From assembly GCA_035627375.1 (NCBI GenBank), contig DASPLX010000071.1:1-64000 (forward strand): a DNA stretch of 64,000 nt. Reading direction: 5' to 3'. The position numbers and the translations under genes are program-made. Each line of letters begins with the position of its first letter. The stretch's first letter is position 1. Below the pieces are notes generated by a model. The model was not told the DNA's origin, made no database searches, and saw only the letters and a program-made list of their open reading frames with translations. The DNA is from DASPLX01 sp035627375 (GTDB taxonomy: Bacteria > Pseudomonadota > Gammaproteobacteria > Burkholderiales > Burkholderiaceae_D). Below, in pieces: positions 24,867 through 34,799 of this stretch.

Positions 24867-25364
24867 TCAATCTTCGTACTTGCAAGCGCCGGTCTTCAGG
24901 TTGACCGAGAGCTCGGAAAAATTCCGGCGCGACCCGCACAGCGCCGGACAGCTCGGCTTGATGCGCAGCGCATCGCCGTCGCGCAGCAGCCGTATCGTGC
25001 AGTTCGCGCCGGTCATGAAATCGTAGCCGCGGTGCGCGCGCGCCTTGGCGGCGTTCAGCAGGTTGATGCGCCAGCCGGATTTCTGACCGTCGCCGATCAC
25101 TTCGGCCCACAAGCCGTCGTCCTCATCGACGCTGCAATCGAAGCCGTGGGTGCTGCGAAACAGCGAGGATTCCCAGCGGAACCCGTCGATGCGACTGCCG
25201 TTCAGGCGGATTTCGCCGTTATCCGCGTACATCACGCGCTCGCCGCCGTCGTCGCCCGGCGCGCTGCAGGAGAACTTCACATCGAGCTGCTGCGCGGAAG
25301 CGGCCTGGATCGAACCCAGGCCGCCCAACAGCAGCAACGGTGCGACGTGGCGAAGCGCTTTCAT
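24867..25364 (-). CDS. Small exported Cys-containing protein inside the gat operon
   Basis: The 165-residue protein has a signal peptide (about 25 residues, ends ASAQ) and several cysteines, with a conserved-looking tail CPALCGSRRNFSELSVN. It is exported but otherwise unknown to me. It is squeezed between gatA (stop 14 bp upstream) and gatB (66 bp downstream) on the same strand, so it is probably transcribed with them, although gatA and gatB are usually adjacent. Confidence 0.7.
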   Translation of the reverse strand: MKALRHVAPLLLLGGLGSIQAASAQQLDVKFSCSAPGDDGGERVMYADNGEIRLNGSRIDGFRWESSLFRSTHGFDCSVDEDDGLWAEVIGDGQKSGWRINLLNAAKARAHRGYDFMTGANCTIRLLRDGDALRIKPSCPALCGSRRNFSELSVNLKTGACKYED

Positions 25365-25377
25365 CGTCCTTATCCGC

Positions 25378-26838
25378 TTACGCGCCTTCCGGCGTGCGAC
25401 GATGCCAATCGGTCGCCTGCTGGAAACGGTGGGCGACGTTCAAGAGCTTCGCTTCGCAGAAGTAATTGCCGATGATCTGCAGGCCGACCGGACGCTTGCC
25501 GTTCTTCTCGCCCTGGCCGAAGCCGCAAGGGATCGACATGCCGGGCAGGCCGGCCAGGCTGGTCGACAGCGTGAAGATGTCGGCCAGGTAGTTGGCCAGC
25601 GGATCGTCGGCCTTGGCTCCGATGTCCCAGGCCACCGTCGGCGCCACCGGTCCCATGATGACGTCGCATTGCTGGAAGGCGCGCTGGAAGTCGTCGGCGA
25701 TCAGACGGCGGATCTTCTGCGCCTGCAGGTAGTAGGCGTCGTAATAGCCGTGCGACAGCACATAGGTGCCGACCAGGATGCGACGCTTGACTTCGTCGCC
25801 GAAGCCCTCGGCGCGCGTCTTGCGGTACATGTCGGCCAGATCCTTGTATTCCTTGGCGCGATGGCCGTAGCGCACGCCGTCGAAGCGCGACAGGTTGGAC
25901 GAGGCTTCGGCCGGCGCGATGATGTAGTAGACAGGGATCGACAGCTCGGTCTTCGGCAGCGAGATGTCGACCAGCGTGGCGCCGAGCTTTTCGTACTCCC
26001 GCAACGCGGCGCGTATGGCTTGTTCGACGTCGGGCGCGAGGCCGGCGCCGAAGTATTCGCGCGGTATTCCGATCTTCAGGCCTTGCAGGCTCTGGCCCAA
26101 GTCGCGCGTGAAATCCTCGGCCGGGCGCTCGATGCAGGTCGAATCGCGCTCGTCGAAGCCGGCCATGGCGTTGAGCAGCAGGCCGCAGTCTTCCGCGGTC
26201 TGCGCCATCGGGCCGGCCTGGTCGAGCGAGGAGGCAAAAGCGATCATGCCGAAGCGGGAGGCGCGGCCGTAGGTCGGCTTGATGCCGGTGATGCCGCACA
26301 GCGACGCCGGTTGGCGGATCGAGCCGCCGGTGTCGGTCGCGGTCGCGGCCGGCGCCAGGCGCGCCGCGATGGCGGCGGCGGAACCGCCGGACGAGCCGCC
26401 CGGGATCGCGTTCTTGTCCCACGGGTTCTTCACCGGTCCGAAGGCCGAGTTCTCGTTCGAGGAACCCATGGCGAATTCGTCGCAATTCAATTTGCCGAGC
26501 GTGACCATGCCAGCGCGATTGAGCCGTTCGACGACGGTCGCATCGAAGGGGCTGACGTAGCCCGCGAGCATCTTCGAGCCGGCGGTCGAGCGCCAGCCGC
26601 GCGTGACGAAAATATCCTTGTGCGCGATCGGCACGCCGGTCAGCGGCGTGGTGTCGTTACTGGCGATGCGCTGGTCGGCTGCCTTCGCCTGCTGCATTGT
26701 CAGGTCGGCATCGACATGCAGGAAGGCATTGAGATCGCTGTGCGCGATACGCGCCAGATAGCTTTGCGCCAATTCGGTCGCGGAGATTTGCTTGGCGTGC
26801 AAGAGCGCCGACAGTTCTTTGATGGTCTTGGTATGCAT
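25378..26838 (-). CDS. gatA: Asp/Glu-tRNA amidotransferase subunit A
   Basis: GatA supplies ammonia from glutamine by its amidase site. The 486-residue protein has the amidase signature GGSSGGSAAAIAARLAP, with catalytic Lys in PIAHKDIFVT and Ser in DTGGSIRQPAS. The ATG at 26838 (MHTKTIKEL) fits homologues; another ATG at 26853 would add five residues. gatC ends 69 bp upstream. Confidence 0.96.
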   Translation of the reverse strand: MHTKTIKELSALLHAKQISATELAQSYLARIAHSDLNAFLHVDADLTMQQAKAADQRIASNDTTPLTGVPIAHKDIFVTRGWRSTAGSKMLAGYVSPFDATVVERLNRAGMVTLGKLNCDEFAMGSSNENSAFGPVKNPWDKNAIPGGSSGGSAAAIAARLAPAATATDTGGSIRQPASLCGITGIKPTYGRASRFGMIAFASSLDQAGPMAQTAEDCGLLLNAMAGFDERDSTCIERPAEDFTRDLGQSLQGLKIGIPREYFGAGLAPDVEQAIRAALREYEKLGATLVDISLPKTELSIPVYYIIAPAEASSNLSRFDGVRYGHRAKEYKDLADMYRKTRAEGFGDEVKRRILVGTYVLSHGYYDAYYLQAQKIRRLIADDFQRAFQQCDVIMGPVAPTVAWDIGAKADDPLANYLADIFTLSTSLAGLPGMSIPCGFGQGEKNGKRPVGLQIIGNYFCEAKLLNVAHRFQQATDWHRRTPEGA

Positions 26839-26907
26839 GGGTCGTGGTGGCATTCGGTGGCGTGCGGCAATGCTTGCCGTGCGTATCGTGCGTATATGGG
26901 GCGACGA

Positions 26908-27210
26908 TTACTCGATCACCTTGGGCACGAGGTACAGGCCGTCCTGCGTGGCCGGGGCGACGCGCTGGTAATCGTCGCGCCGGTCCGGCTCCGTCACGGC
27001 ATCTTCGCGCAGGCGCAAGGCCAGGTCGGATTGGATCGCGGCGATCGGGTGATTGAGAGGTTCGACGCCGGCGGTATCGACGGCGTTCATCTGTTCGACG
27101 ATCGCGAAAAAGTCGTTGAGCTTGGCGAGCGTGCTTTCGGCCTGGCCTTCGGTGATGTCGAGTTGCGCAAGCTGCGCCAGGCGTTTGACGTCGGAGAGGT
27201 TGAGTGACAT
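26908..27210 (-). CDS. gatC: Asp/Glu-tRNA amidotransferase subunit C
   Basis: The 100-residue GatC wraps around GatA and stabilises the complex. It shows the usual VKRLAQLAQLDITE start and VEPLNHPIAAIQSDLALRLRED core. It is the first gene of the gat operon, divergent from mreB across a 319-bp gap. Confidence 0.95.
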   Translation of the reverse strand: MSLNLSDVKRLAQLAQLDITEGQAESTLAKLNDFFAIVEQMNAVDTAGVEPLNHPIAAIQSDLALRLREDAVTEPDRRDDYQRVAPATQDGLYLVPKVIE

Positions 27211-27529
27211 GGTCGGGTCGTGTGGCTGGTGTTTTTAAAAGCGCAACGGTGTGCGCCGGGGCCGATGAAACCTTGGCAAAACGCCGCGATCAGGCGGGAT
27301 TCGCCGTGTATTTTTGGGGTTTCCGGCTACAAATTTCGGATAAATTATAAGGTAGAATGTCGGGCTAATGCGTTATAGCCAGCGCTCGTAAATCCGACCT
27401 GACTGGCTATCGTCGGCTGCCTCGTGCGAGCAGCCGCGGCGAAAAGAATGAACGAGTTGCGGGACGGGCGGCCATCTTTGCTTGGCGCTGTCCCTCAATT
27501 TTTATGGTGACCTAGCAGAAAAGAATTTT
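27211..27529. other. Divergent gatC-mreB intergenic region
   Basis: This 319-bp gap must hold the promoters of both operons. An AT-rich stretch at 27330-27360 (AAATTATAAGG, TAGAAT) is the most likely mreB promoter area, but no clear -35/-10 pair with 17-bp spacing could be fixed. No ORF, RNA gene or repeat is recognised. Confidence 0.5.
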
Positions 27530-28573
27530 ATGTTTGGATTTCTACGCAGTTATTTCTCCAACGACCTGGCGATCGACCTGGGCACCGCGAACACGCTGAT
27601 CTACGTGCGCGGCCTGGGCATCGTGCTCGATGAGCCGTCCGTCGTGGCGATCCGCCAGCAAGGCGGCCCGAACGGCAAGAAGACGATCCAGGCGGTCGGC
27701 AAGGAAGCCAAACAGATGCTCGGCAAGGTGCCCGGCAACATCGAGGCGATCCGCCCGATGAAGGACGGCGTGATCGCCGATTTCACCGTCACCGAGCAGA
27801 TGCTCAAGCAATTCATCCGCATGGTGCACGACTCCAAGCTGTTCAAGCCGAGCCCGCGCATCATCATCTGCGTGCCCTGCGGCTCGACCCAGGTCGAACG
27901 CCGCGCGATCCGCGAATCGGCGCTCGGCGCCGGCGCCTCCCAGGTCTACCTGATCGAGGAGCCGATGGCGGCGGCGATCGGCGCCGGCCTGCCGGTGTCG
28001 GAAGCGACCGGCTCGATGGTGGTCGACATCGGCGGCGGCACCACGGAAGTCGGCATCATCTCGCTCGGCGGCATGGTCTACAAGGGCTCGGTGCGCGTCG
28101 GCGGCGACAAGTTCGACGAAGCCATCGTCAACTACATCCGCCGCAATTACGGCATGCTGATCGGCGAGCAGACGGCCGAAGCGATCAAGAAGGAAATCGG
28201 TTCCGCCTTCCCGGGTTCCGAGGTCAAGGAAATGGAAGTCAAGGGCCGCAACCTGTCCGAAGGCATTCCGCGTTCGTTCACGATCTCGTCCAACGAGATC
28301 CTCGAAGCGTTGACCGACCCGCTCAACAACATCGTCTCGGCCGTCAAGAACGCGCTCGAGCAGACGCCGCCGGAGCTCGGCGCCGACATCGCCGAAAAAG
28401 GCATGATGCTGACCGGCGGCGGCGCGCTGCTGCGCGATCTCGACCGCCTGCTGATGGAAGAGACCGGCCTGCCTGTCATCGTCGCCGAAGATCCGCTGAC
28501 CTGCGTGGTGCGCGGCTCCGGCATGGCGCTCGAACGCATGGACAAGCTCGGCTCCATCTTCTCCTACGAATAA
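27530..28573 (+). CDS. mreB: Rod-shape actin homologue MreB
   Basis: MreB polymerises under the inner membrane and directs lateral wall synthesis. The 347-residue protein starts with the amphipathic membrane helix MFGFLRSYFSND, then the phosphate loops AIDLGTANTLIYV and VVDIGGGTTEVGII, and TGGGALLRDLD. The ATG at 27530 is preferred to an in-frame start at 27482, which would bury the N-terminal helix. It heads the mreBCD-mrdA-rodA-rlpA cluster. Confidence 0.97.
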   Translation: MFGFLRSYFSNDLAIDLGTANTLIYVRGLGIVLDEPSVVAIRQQGGPNGKKTIQAVGKEAKQMLGKVPGNIEAIRPMKDGVIADFTVTEQMLKQFIRMVHDSKLFKPSPRIIICVPCGSTQVERRAIRESALGAGASQVYLIEEPMAAAIGAGLPVSEATGSMVVDIGGGTTEVGIISLGGMVYKGSVRVGGDKFDEAIVNYIRRNYGMLIGEQTAEAIKKEIGSAFPGSEVKEMEVKGRNLSEGIPRSFTISSNEILEALTDPLNNIVSAVKNALEQTPPELGADIAEKGMMLTGGGALLRDLDRLLMEETGLPVIVAEDPLTCVVRGSGMALERMDKLGSIFSYE

Positions 28574-28671
28574 TCGAAACATGCCCGCAGGGCAGCAGCC
28601 ATATCTGACGGTCATCCTCGCCGGTGCGCGGATGGCCGTTGTTCATCGGGAAGCCAGGTAACGTCTCGGCA

Positions 28672-29835
28672 ATGGAATACAGCCCGCCGCCACTCTTCAA
28701 GCAAGGCGCATCGGCGCGCGCCAAGGTGACGCTGTTCGCGCTGATCTCGATCGGCCTGTTGTTCGCCGATTCGCGCCTGCATGCGCTCACGGTGGTGCGC
28801 CAGGCGGTCGGCACCGCACTGTATCCGTTGCAGGTCATGGCGCTGTGGCCGCGCGACGCGGCTTACGCGGTCGGCGACTATTTCGTCTCCCTGACGGCGC
28901 TCGAACGCGAGAACAAGAAGCTCAGGGAGCAGCAGATCGCCAACGGCCAAACCCTACAGCAGGCGCAGCAGTTGCGTTCGGAGAACGCCCAGTTGCGCCG
29001 CCTGCTCGGTGCCAGCGAGCAGTTGCCGGTCCGGTCGTTGATGAGCGAAATCCTGTACGACGCCCGCGATGCGTTCACGCGCAAGATCGTGCTCAATCGC
29101 GGCACCCGGCACGGCGTCGCCCCGGGTCAGCCGGTCATCGACGACATCGGTGTGATCGGGCAGGTGACGCGGGTGTTTCCGTTTTCCTCCGAAGTCACCC
29201 TGCTGACCGACAAGGACCAGGCGATACCGGTCCAGGTGGTGCGCAGCGGCTTGCGCAGCGTCGCCTACGGGCGCGGCCAGTCTGGCGTGCTCGACCTGCG
29301 CTTCATGCCGGTCAATGCCGATATCCAGAAGGACGACATACTCGTGACCTCCGGCATCGACGGCGTCTATCCGCCCGGCTTGTCGGTCGCGAAAGTCGTT
29401 CAGGTGGAGCATAAGTCGAGCGACGCCTTCGCGCGCGTGCTGTGCCAGCCCATGGCCGGCATCGATCGCAATCGCCAGTTGCTGATCCTGCTGGTCGATA
29501 CGGCGATGCTTCCGCGTCCGTCTCCGGAGGAATACCTGGACAAGGGCCGGTCGGGCAAGAAGCGCGCACCCGACGCCGCCAAGGAGGCGGCGCCCGCCCA
29601 GCCGGTCGCCCCGGTCCCGGCCGCACCTGCGCAGACCATGCCGAAGGAGGCCGCGAAGGAGGCTCCGAAACCGGCCGCCGACGCGGCGATCTTGCCGAAA
29701 GACGTCAGCAAGGCAACGCAGCCGGAAGCGCGGAAAGAAACGACTCCTGTTCCGGCCGCTCCGGCGGCTCAGGCCGCCCCAGCCACCCCGGCACCGGCGA
29801 AGCCGGCAGCGCCAACGAAGATGCCGACGCCATGA
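28672..29835 (+). CDS. mreC: Cell-shape protein MreC
   Basis: MreC is a bitopic periplasmic scaffold that activates PBP2-RodA. The 387-residue protein has one membrane helix (about residues 19-37), a coiled coil (75-110), the beta-barrel core (DARDAFTRKIVLNRGTRHGV), and a long Pro/Ala/Lys-rich tail (about 290-387) that goes beyond the roughly 300-residue core. Start at ATG 28672. Its stop overlaps the mreD ATG. Confidence 0.95.
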   Translation: MEYSPPPLFKQGASARAKVTLFALISIGLLFADSRLHALTVVRQAVGTALYPLQVMALWPRDAAYAVGDYFVSLTALERENKKLREQQIANGQTLQQAQQLRSENAQLRRLLGASEQLPVRSLMSEILYDARDAFTRKIVLNRGTRHGVAPGQPVIDDIGVIGQVTRVFPFSSEVTLLTDKDQAIPVQVVRSGLRSVAYGRGQSGVLDLRFMPVNADIQKDDILVTSGIDGVYPPGLSVAKVVQVEHKSSDAFARVLCQPMAGIDRNRQLLILLVDTAMLPRPSPEEYLDKGRSGKKRAPDAAKEAAPAQPVAPVPAAPAQTMPKEAAKEAPKPAADAAILPKDVSKATQPEARKETTPVPAAPAAQAAPATPAPAKPAAPTKMPTP

Positions 29836-30344
29836 ACCAGCCGCACTACATCCTGTTGCCGGTCAATCCGGTCTTTATCGTCTTCAGCCTGATGGCCGCC
29901 TTCGTGCTGAATCTGCTGCCTTGGGGGCAGTGGGTCGGCGTTCCGGATTTCGTCGCGCTGGCCCTGGTGTTCTGGAGCATCCACCAGCCGCGCAAGGTCG
30001 GCATCGGAATTGCCTTCCTGATGGGCTTGCTGATGGACGTGCACGACGCCTCGCTGCTCGGGCAGAATGCGCTGGCCTATACGCTGCTCTCGTATTTCGC
30101 CATCATGATCCATCGTCGCGTACTGTGGTTTCCGCTCGTGACGCAAGCCCTGCACGTGCTGCCGTTGCTGCTGCTGGCGCAAGTGGTGCAGTTGACTGTG
30201 CGATTGGTGGTGTCGGGCCGTTTTCCGGGCTGGTTCCATTTTGCCGAAAGCCTTGTTGCCGCCCTGCTGTGGCCTATCGCCACGATGATCCTGCTGGCGC
30301 CGCAGCGCCGTGCGATCGACCGGGACGAGACCAGGCCCATCTGA
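29832..30344 (+). CDS. mreD: Rod-shape protein MreD
   Basis: MreD is a 170-residue inner-membrane protein with about five helices and the signature IGIAFLMGLLMDVHDASLLGQNAL. It works with MreC in the elongasome. Its ATG overlaps the mreC stop (ATGA at 29832-29835). Confidence 0.93.
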   Translation: MNQPHYILLPVNPVFIVFSLMAAFVLNLLPWGQWVGVPDFVALALVFWSIHQPRKVGIGIAFLMGLLMDVHDASLLGQNALAYTLLSYFAIMIHRRVLWFPLVTQALHVLPLLLLAQVVQLTVRLVVSGRFPGWFHFAESLVAALLWPIATMILLAPQRRAIDRDETRPI

Positions 30345-30456
30345 GGATAAGGCGGCGCGGCCGAGGTTACGCATTTGACAGCGAAGGCCATGGACGGAAT
30401 GCGCGCAAACGCGCATTCTGCGCCGTTCGAGAGTATCGCCACGACGCAAGTATCGA

Positions 30457-32436
30457 ATGACTGAATTCAAGAATACCGAACGCGAACTGCATTATTTCCG
30501 CCTGCGGCTGTCGGCGGCGGGCGTGTTCGTGTTCATCTGTTTCGGCCTGCTGTTGGCGCGCTTCCTGTGGCTGCAGGTGATCAAGCACAAGGACTACGCC
30601 TCGATGGCCGAGGAAAACCGCATCTCGGTGGTGCCGGTCGTGCCGAATCGCGGATTGATCATCGACCGCAACGGCGTCGTCCTGGCGCGCAACTTCTCCG
30701 CCTACACTCTGGAGATCACACCCTCGAAGATCCGCGGCGATCTCGATTCGCTGATCGACGAGCTGGCGACGCTGGTCGACATCCAGCCCAGGGACCGCAA
30801 GCGTTTTCGCAAGCTGCTCGAGGAATCGAAGAACTTCGAAAGCACGCCGATCCGCACCCGCCTGACCGACGAGGAGGTCGCGCGCTTCACCGCGCAGCGT
30901 TTCCGCTTCCCCGGCGTCGAAATCCAGGCCCGCCTGTTCCGCCAGTATCCGCTGGGCGAAACCGCGTCGCATGTGATCGGATACATCGGCCGCATCAATC
31001 AGCGGGAAGAGAAGATCATCGAGGAATCGGAGGACGCCGCCAACTACGCCGGCACGGAATACATCGGCAAGGAAGGCGTCGAGAAGAGCTACGAAAAATA
31101 CCTGCACGGCACGACCGGTTACGAGGAAGTGGAAGTGTCGGCCGGCGGCCGCGCCGTGCGCACCTTGTCGCGCACCCCGGCGACCCCGGGCCACAACCTG
31201 ATCCTGTCGATCGATATCGAATTGCAGAAGATCGTCGAGGAAGCGTTCGGCGACCGGCGCGGCGCTTTCGTCGCGATCGAGCCGGCGACCGGCGACGTGC
31301 TGGCCTACGTATCGAAGCCGACCTTCGATCCCAACCTGTTCGTGGAAGGCATTGATTCGCAGAGCTGGGATCAATTGAACAATTCGCCCAATCGCCCGCT
31401 CCTGAACCGGCCGATTTCGGGCGCCTATCCGCCCGGATCGACCTATAAGCCTTACATGGCGCTGGCCGGACTGGAGCTCGGCAAGCGCACGCCGTCGGCG
31501 GCGATTTCCGATCCCGGGTATTTTTTCTTCGGCAATCATCGCTTCAACGACGACAAGCCGGGCGGGCACGGCAGGGTCGATCTGCACCGCTCGGTCGTGG
31601 TCTCTTGCGACACGTATTACTACTATCTCGCCAACGATCTCGGCGTCGACGCGATGCATGATTTCATGAAGCCGTTCGGCTTCGGCCAGATCACGGGCAT
31701 CGATCTCGAGCACGAAAAGACCGGCCTGCTGCCGTCGACGGCATGGAAGCGCAAGGCCTACCGCAAGCCGGAGCAGAAGAAATGGTACGCCGGCGAGACG
31801 ATCTCTCTCGGCATCGGGCAGGGCTACAACTCGTTTACGCCGATGCAGATGGCGCATGCGATGGCAACCCTGGCCAATGACGGCGTCGTGATGAAGCCGC
31901 ACCTGGTCAAGATCATCGAGCACGGCGTCACCAAGGAGCGCAAGCTGACGGTGCCGAAGGAAAGCTACCGCATTCCGTTGAAGCAGGAGAACATCGACAT
32001 CGTCAAGAATGCGATGGTCGGCGTCAACCGCGAGCCGGGCGGCACCGGCGTGCAGGTGTTCGCCGGCGCCGAATACGTCGCCGGCGGCAAAACCGGCACG
32101 GCCCAGGTGGTCGCGCTCAAGAAGAACGAGAAAGGGCGTTCCGTGTACGACGCCAAGTCGATGGACGAATTCCATCGTGATCACTCGCTGTACATTGCTT
32201 TCGCGCCGGCCGACAAACCGAAGATCGCGCTGGCCTTGATCGTCGAGAATGGCGGCTTCGGTTCCGCGGCCGCCGCGCCGATCGCGCGCAAGGCGCTCGA
32301 TTATTACCTGCTCGGCAAGCGGCCGGTCGACAAGAGCGTGCCGCCAGGGGCGCAGCCGGCGGCCCCCCCGAAGGCGGCGCAGGAAGCAGCCGGCGGGCCG
32401 CGGTCCGGCGCGGAAACCAGAGGAAATCCCCACTGA
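30457..32436 (+). CDS. mrdA: Penicillin-binding protein 2 (elongasome transpeptidase)
   Basis: PBP2 cross-links lateral-wall peptidoglycan with RodA. The 659-residue protein has an N-terminal membrane helix (20-40), the pedestal domain (VPNRGLIIDRNGVVLA), and the transpeptidase motifs SxxK (PPGSTYKP, Ser328), SxD (VVSCDTYYY) and KTG (GGKTGTAQ). A Pro/Ala-rich tail is added at the C-terminus. It ends 1 bp before rodA starts. Confidence 0.96.
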   Translation: MTEFKNTERELHYFRLRLSAAGVFVFICFGLLLARFLWLQVIKHKDYASMAEENRISVVPVVPNRGLIIDRNGVVLARNFSAYTLEITPSKIRGDLDSLIDELATLVDIQPRDRKRFRKLLEESKNFESTPIRTRLTDEEVARFTAQRFRFPGVEIQARLFRQYPLGETASHVIGYIGRINQREEKIIEESEDAANYAGTEYIGKEGVEKSYEKYLHGTTGYEEVEVSAGGRAVRTLSRTPATPGHNLILSIDIELQKIVEEAFGDRRGAFVAIEPATGDVLAYVSKPTFDPNLFVEGIDSQSWDQLNNSPNRPLLNRPISGAYPPGSTYKPYMALAGLELGKRTPSAAISDPGYFFFGNHRFNDDKPGGHGRVDLHRSVVVSCDTYYYYLANDLGVDAMHDFMKPFGFGQITGIDLEHEKTGLLPSTAWKRKAYRKPEQKKWYAGETISLGIGQGYNSFTPMQMAHAMATLANDGVVMKPHLVKIIEHGVTKERKLTVPKESYRIPLKQENIDIVKNAMVGVNREPGGTGVQVFAGAEYVAGGKTGTAQVVALKKNEKGRSVYDAKSMDEFHRDHSLYIAFAPADKPKIALALIVENGGFGSAAAAPIARKALDYYLLGKRPVDKSVPPGAQPAAPPKAAQEAAGGPRSGAETRGNPH

Positions 32437-32437
32437 C

Positions 32438-33550
32438 ATGCACTATACCGAGCGACAACCGCTGTGGCCGCGCATCAAGCCGCACCTGCTGGTCTTCGAC
32501 GGCACGCTGACCCTCATCATCCTGTTGATCCTGGCGGTCAGCGCGATCACGGTGTATTCGGCGTCCTACGATTTCCCCGGGCGGTTCGAAGGCCATTTCC
32601 GCAATATCCTGGTTGCCTTCGCCATCATGTGGGTGGCGGCCAACGTCTCGCCGCAGACGATGATGCGCCTGGCCGTGCCGGTCTATACGATCGGCCTCGG
32701 GCTGTTGATTGCGGTGGCGTTGTTCGGGGTGATCAAGGGCGGCTCGCGCCGCTGGATCAATGTCGGCGTCCAGATCCAACCGTCCGAGATCATGAAGATC
32801 GCGGCGCCGCTGATGCTGGCCTGGTTCTTCCAGAAGCGCGAAGGCATGATCCGTTGGACCGAATTCGTGGTCGCCGCCATCCTGCTGCTGGTGCCGGTGA
32901 CGCTGATCGCCAAGCAGCCCGATCTCGGCACCGCCTTGCTGGTGACCGCCGCCGGCTTTTATGTGATCTTCCTGGCCGGCCTGTCGTGGAAGGTGATGCT
33001 CGGCTTGCTCGTCGCCGGACTGGCCAGCCTGCCGTTCGCCTGGACCATGCTGCACGATTACCAGCGCCAGCGCGTGCTGACGCTGCTCGATCCGACCGCC
33101 GATCCGCTCGGCAAGGGCTTCCATATCATCCAGTCGACCATCGCCATCGGCTCCGGCGGCCTCACCGGCAAGGGCTGGATGAAAGGTACGCAATCGCATC
33201 TGGAATTTATCCCCGAGCGCACCACCGATTTCATCTTCGCCGTCTATTCGGAAGAATTCGGCTTGATCGGCAATATCGTGTTGCTGGTGCTTTACCTGCT
33301 GCTGATCGCGCGCGGCCTCATCATCGCGGCCAATGCGCCGACATTGTTCGCGCGTCTCTTGGCCGGAACGATCACGCTCAGCTTCTTCACCTATGCCTTC
33401 GTCAACATGGGCATGGTCAGCGGCATCCTGCCGGTGGTGGGCGTGCCGCTGCCCTTCATGAGCTACGGCGGCACGGCGTTCGCGACGCTCGGCCTGGGTA
33501 TCGGCATCCTGATGAGCATCCAGCGCCACCGCAAGCTGGTCCAGAGTTGA
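32438..33550 (+). CDS. rodA: Peptidoglycan polymerase RodA
   Basis: RodA is the SEDS glycosyltransferase of the elongasome. The 370-residue protein has ten membrane helices and the SEDS features KGGSRRWINVGVQIQPSE, KQPDLGTALL, and the extracellular loop with YSEEFGLIGN and LPFMSYGG. Start ATG at 32438, just after the mrdA stop, indicates coupling. Confidence 0.96.
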   Translation: MHYTERQPLWPRIKPHLLVFDGTLTLIILLILAVSAITVYSASYDFPGRFEGHFRNILVAFAIMWVAANVSPQTMMRLAVPVYTIGLGLLIAVALFGVIKGGSRRWINVGVQIQPSEIMKIAAPLMLAWFFQKREGMIRWTEFVVAAILLLVPVTLIAKQPDLGTALLVTAAGFYVIFLAGLSWKVMLGLLVAGLASLPFAWTMLHDYQRQRVLTLLDPTADPLGKGFHIIQSTIAIGSGGLTGKGWMKGTQSHLEFIPERTTDFIFAVYSEEFGLIGNIVLLVLYLLLIARGLIIAANAPTLFARLLAGTITLSFFTYAFVNMGMVSGILPVVGVPLPFMSYGGTAFATLGLGIGILMSIQRHRKLVQS

Positions 33551-33635
33551 CCTTGTAACAACGGCTAACAAGCGTCCACAATCCTGCGCTCTTGAGATAT
33601 GCTTGCCGGCAGTTTGCAAGTTTCCAGGAGTGTCC

Positions 33636-34799
33636 ATGCGACTGCGCATGTATTGGCCAGGGTGCCTGCTGGCCGCCGTGCTGGCAGGCTGCGGCACCGT
33701 CGGTACGGTAATCAAGACGCCGCCTCCCGCATCCGTTCAGCCGGCTCCGCCCGCGTCTCCCGCGACGGCTGCAAAAAGTCCGATCAGCGATCTTCCCGTC
33801 CTGCCGCCCGCCGGCTCCGGCCGCGGCGGCTATTACCAGGACGACGGCCCCGGCGACAATCCGCCCGCGGGCCTGATGGAAGTGCCCGACGCCGTACCGA
33901 AGATCGAGCCTTATCTGCCGCGCGCCAGCCGGCCCTACACCGTGTTCGGCAAGACCTACACGCCGATCACCGATGACCGGCCGTTCAAGCAACGCGGGGT
34001 CGGCAGCTGGTACGGCAAGAAGTTTCACGGGCAGAAAACATCGTCCGGCGAGTTGTACGACATGTACAAGATGACGGCGGCTCATCCGACGCTGCCGCTC
34101 CCTTCCTATGCGCGCGTGACGAATCTGAACAACGGCAAGCAGATCGTGGTGCGCGTCAACGACCGCGGCCCCTTTCATTCCGGCCGCATCATCGATCTGT
34201 CATATACGGCGGCATTGAAGCTCGGCTATCTCGGTCGCGGCAGCGGCCAGTTGGAGGTCGAGCGGATCTTGCCCGACGAGATCGAACGCATCGCGAGCCG
34301 CAAGAACGTGAAGCAGGATGAGCAACCGCTGTCGGCAAGGAGCAATACGCCGTCAGCCCAAAATGCGCCGTCAATCCAACATGCGCCGGCGCCGCTGCTG
34401 ACGATCGACGATGCGATTGCACGCGGAGAGCAATCCGCGCCAGCTGCGGCCGAGGCGCTTGCGGTAGAAGCGCCGGTAGCGCTGACAATGACGCCGTCGC
34501 TGTCGATCGAGACGCCGGTGGTGCCGGCCCGCTCCGAGGCGGCGGCTCCGGCACAGGCGCCGGTTGCGGGCGGATTCTATTTGCAGCTCGGCGCGTTTTC
34601 GCAGGCGTCGAACGCGCAAGCGGTGCGCGGCCAGCTGCAGCGGAAATGGGCGTCCGACCTGCCGCCGATCGAAGTCGTTGAGAACGGCTTGCTTTATCGC
34701 CTCTACAGCGGGCCGTTCGCGACCCGCGCCGACGCAGCGTCGGCGGCGCAACAGTTGCTGGATGCGGGAATCCCGAAGCCGCTGATCGTGCAGCGCTGA
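33636..34799 (+). CDS. rlpA: Rare lipoprotein A (septal-ring/lytic transglycosylase RlpA)
   Basis: The 387-residue lipoprotein has a lipobox LAGC at the end of its signal peptide, a double-psi beta-barrel domain (about 120-215; GVGSWYGKKFHGQKTSSGE, VRVNDRGPF with the catalytic Asp), a Pro/Ala linker and a C-terminal SPOR domain (about 305-387; GGFYLQLGAFSQASNA) that binds denuded glycan. It cuts naked glycan strands. Start at 33636 puts the lipobox at residue 20. It ends the mre-mrd cluster. Confidence 0.93.
   Translation: MRLRMYWPGCLLAAVLAGCGTVGTVIKTPPPASVQPAPPASPATAAKSPISDLPVLPPAGSGRGGYYQDDGPGDNPPAGLMEVPDAVPKIEPYLPRASRPYTVFGKTYTPITDDRPFKQRGVGSWYGKKFHGQKTSSGELYDMYKMTAAHPTLPLPSYARVTNLNNGKQIVVRVNDRGPFHSGRIIDLSYTAALKLGYLGRGSGQLEVERILPDEIERIASRKNVKQDEQPLSARSNTPSAQNAPSIQHAPAPLLTIDDAIARGEQSAPAAAEALAVEAPVALTMTPSLSIETPVVPARSEAAAPAQAPVAGGFYLQLGAFSQASNAQAVRGQLQRKWASDLPPIEVVENGLLYRLYSGPFATRADAASAAQQLLDAGIPKPLIVQR

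Noticed and set aside
30367..32439. 690-residue minus-strand frame opposite mrdA
   Set aside because: Long antisense frames are common in high-GC genes; mrdA has all transpeptidase motifs on the other strand.
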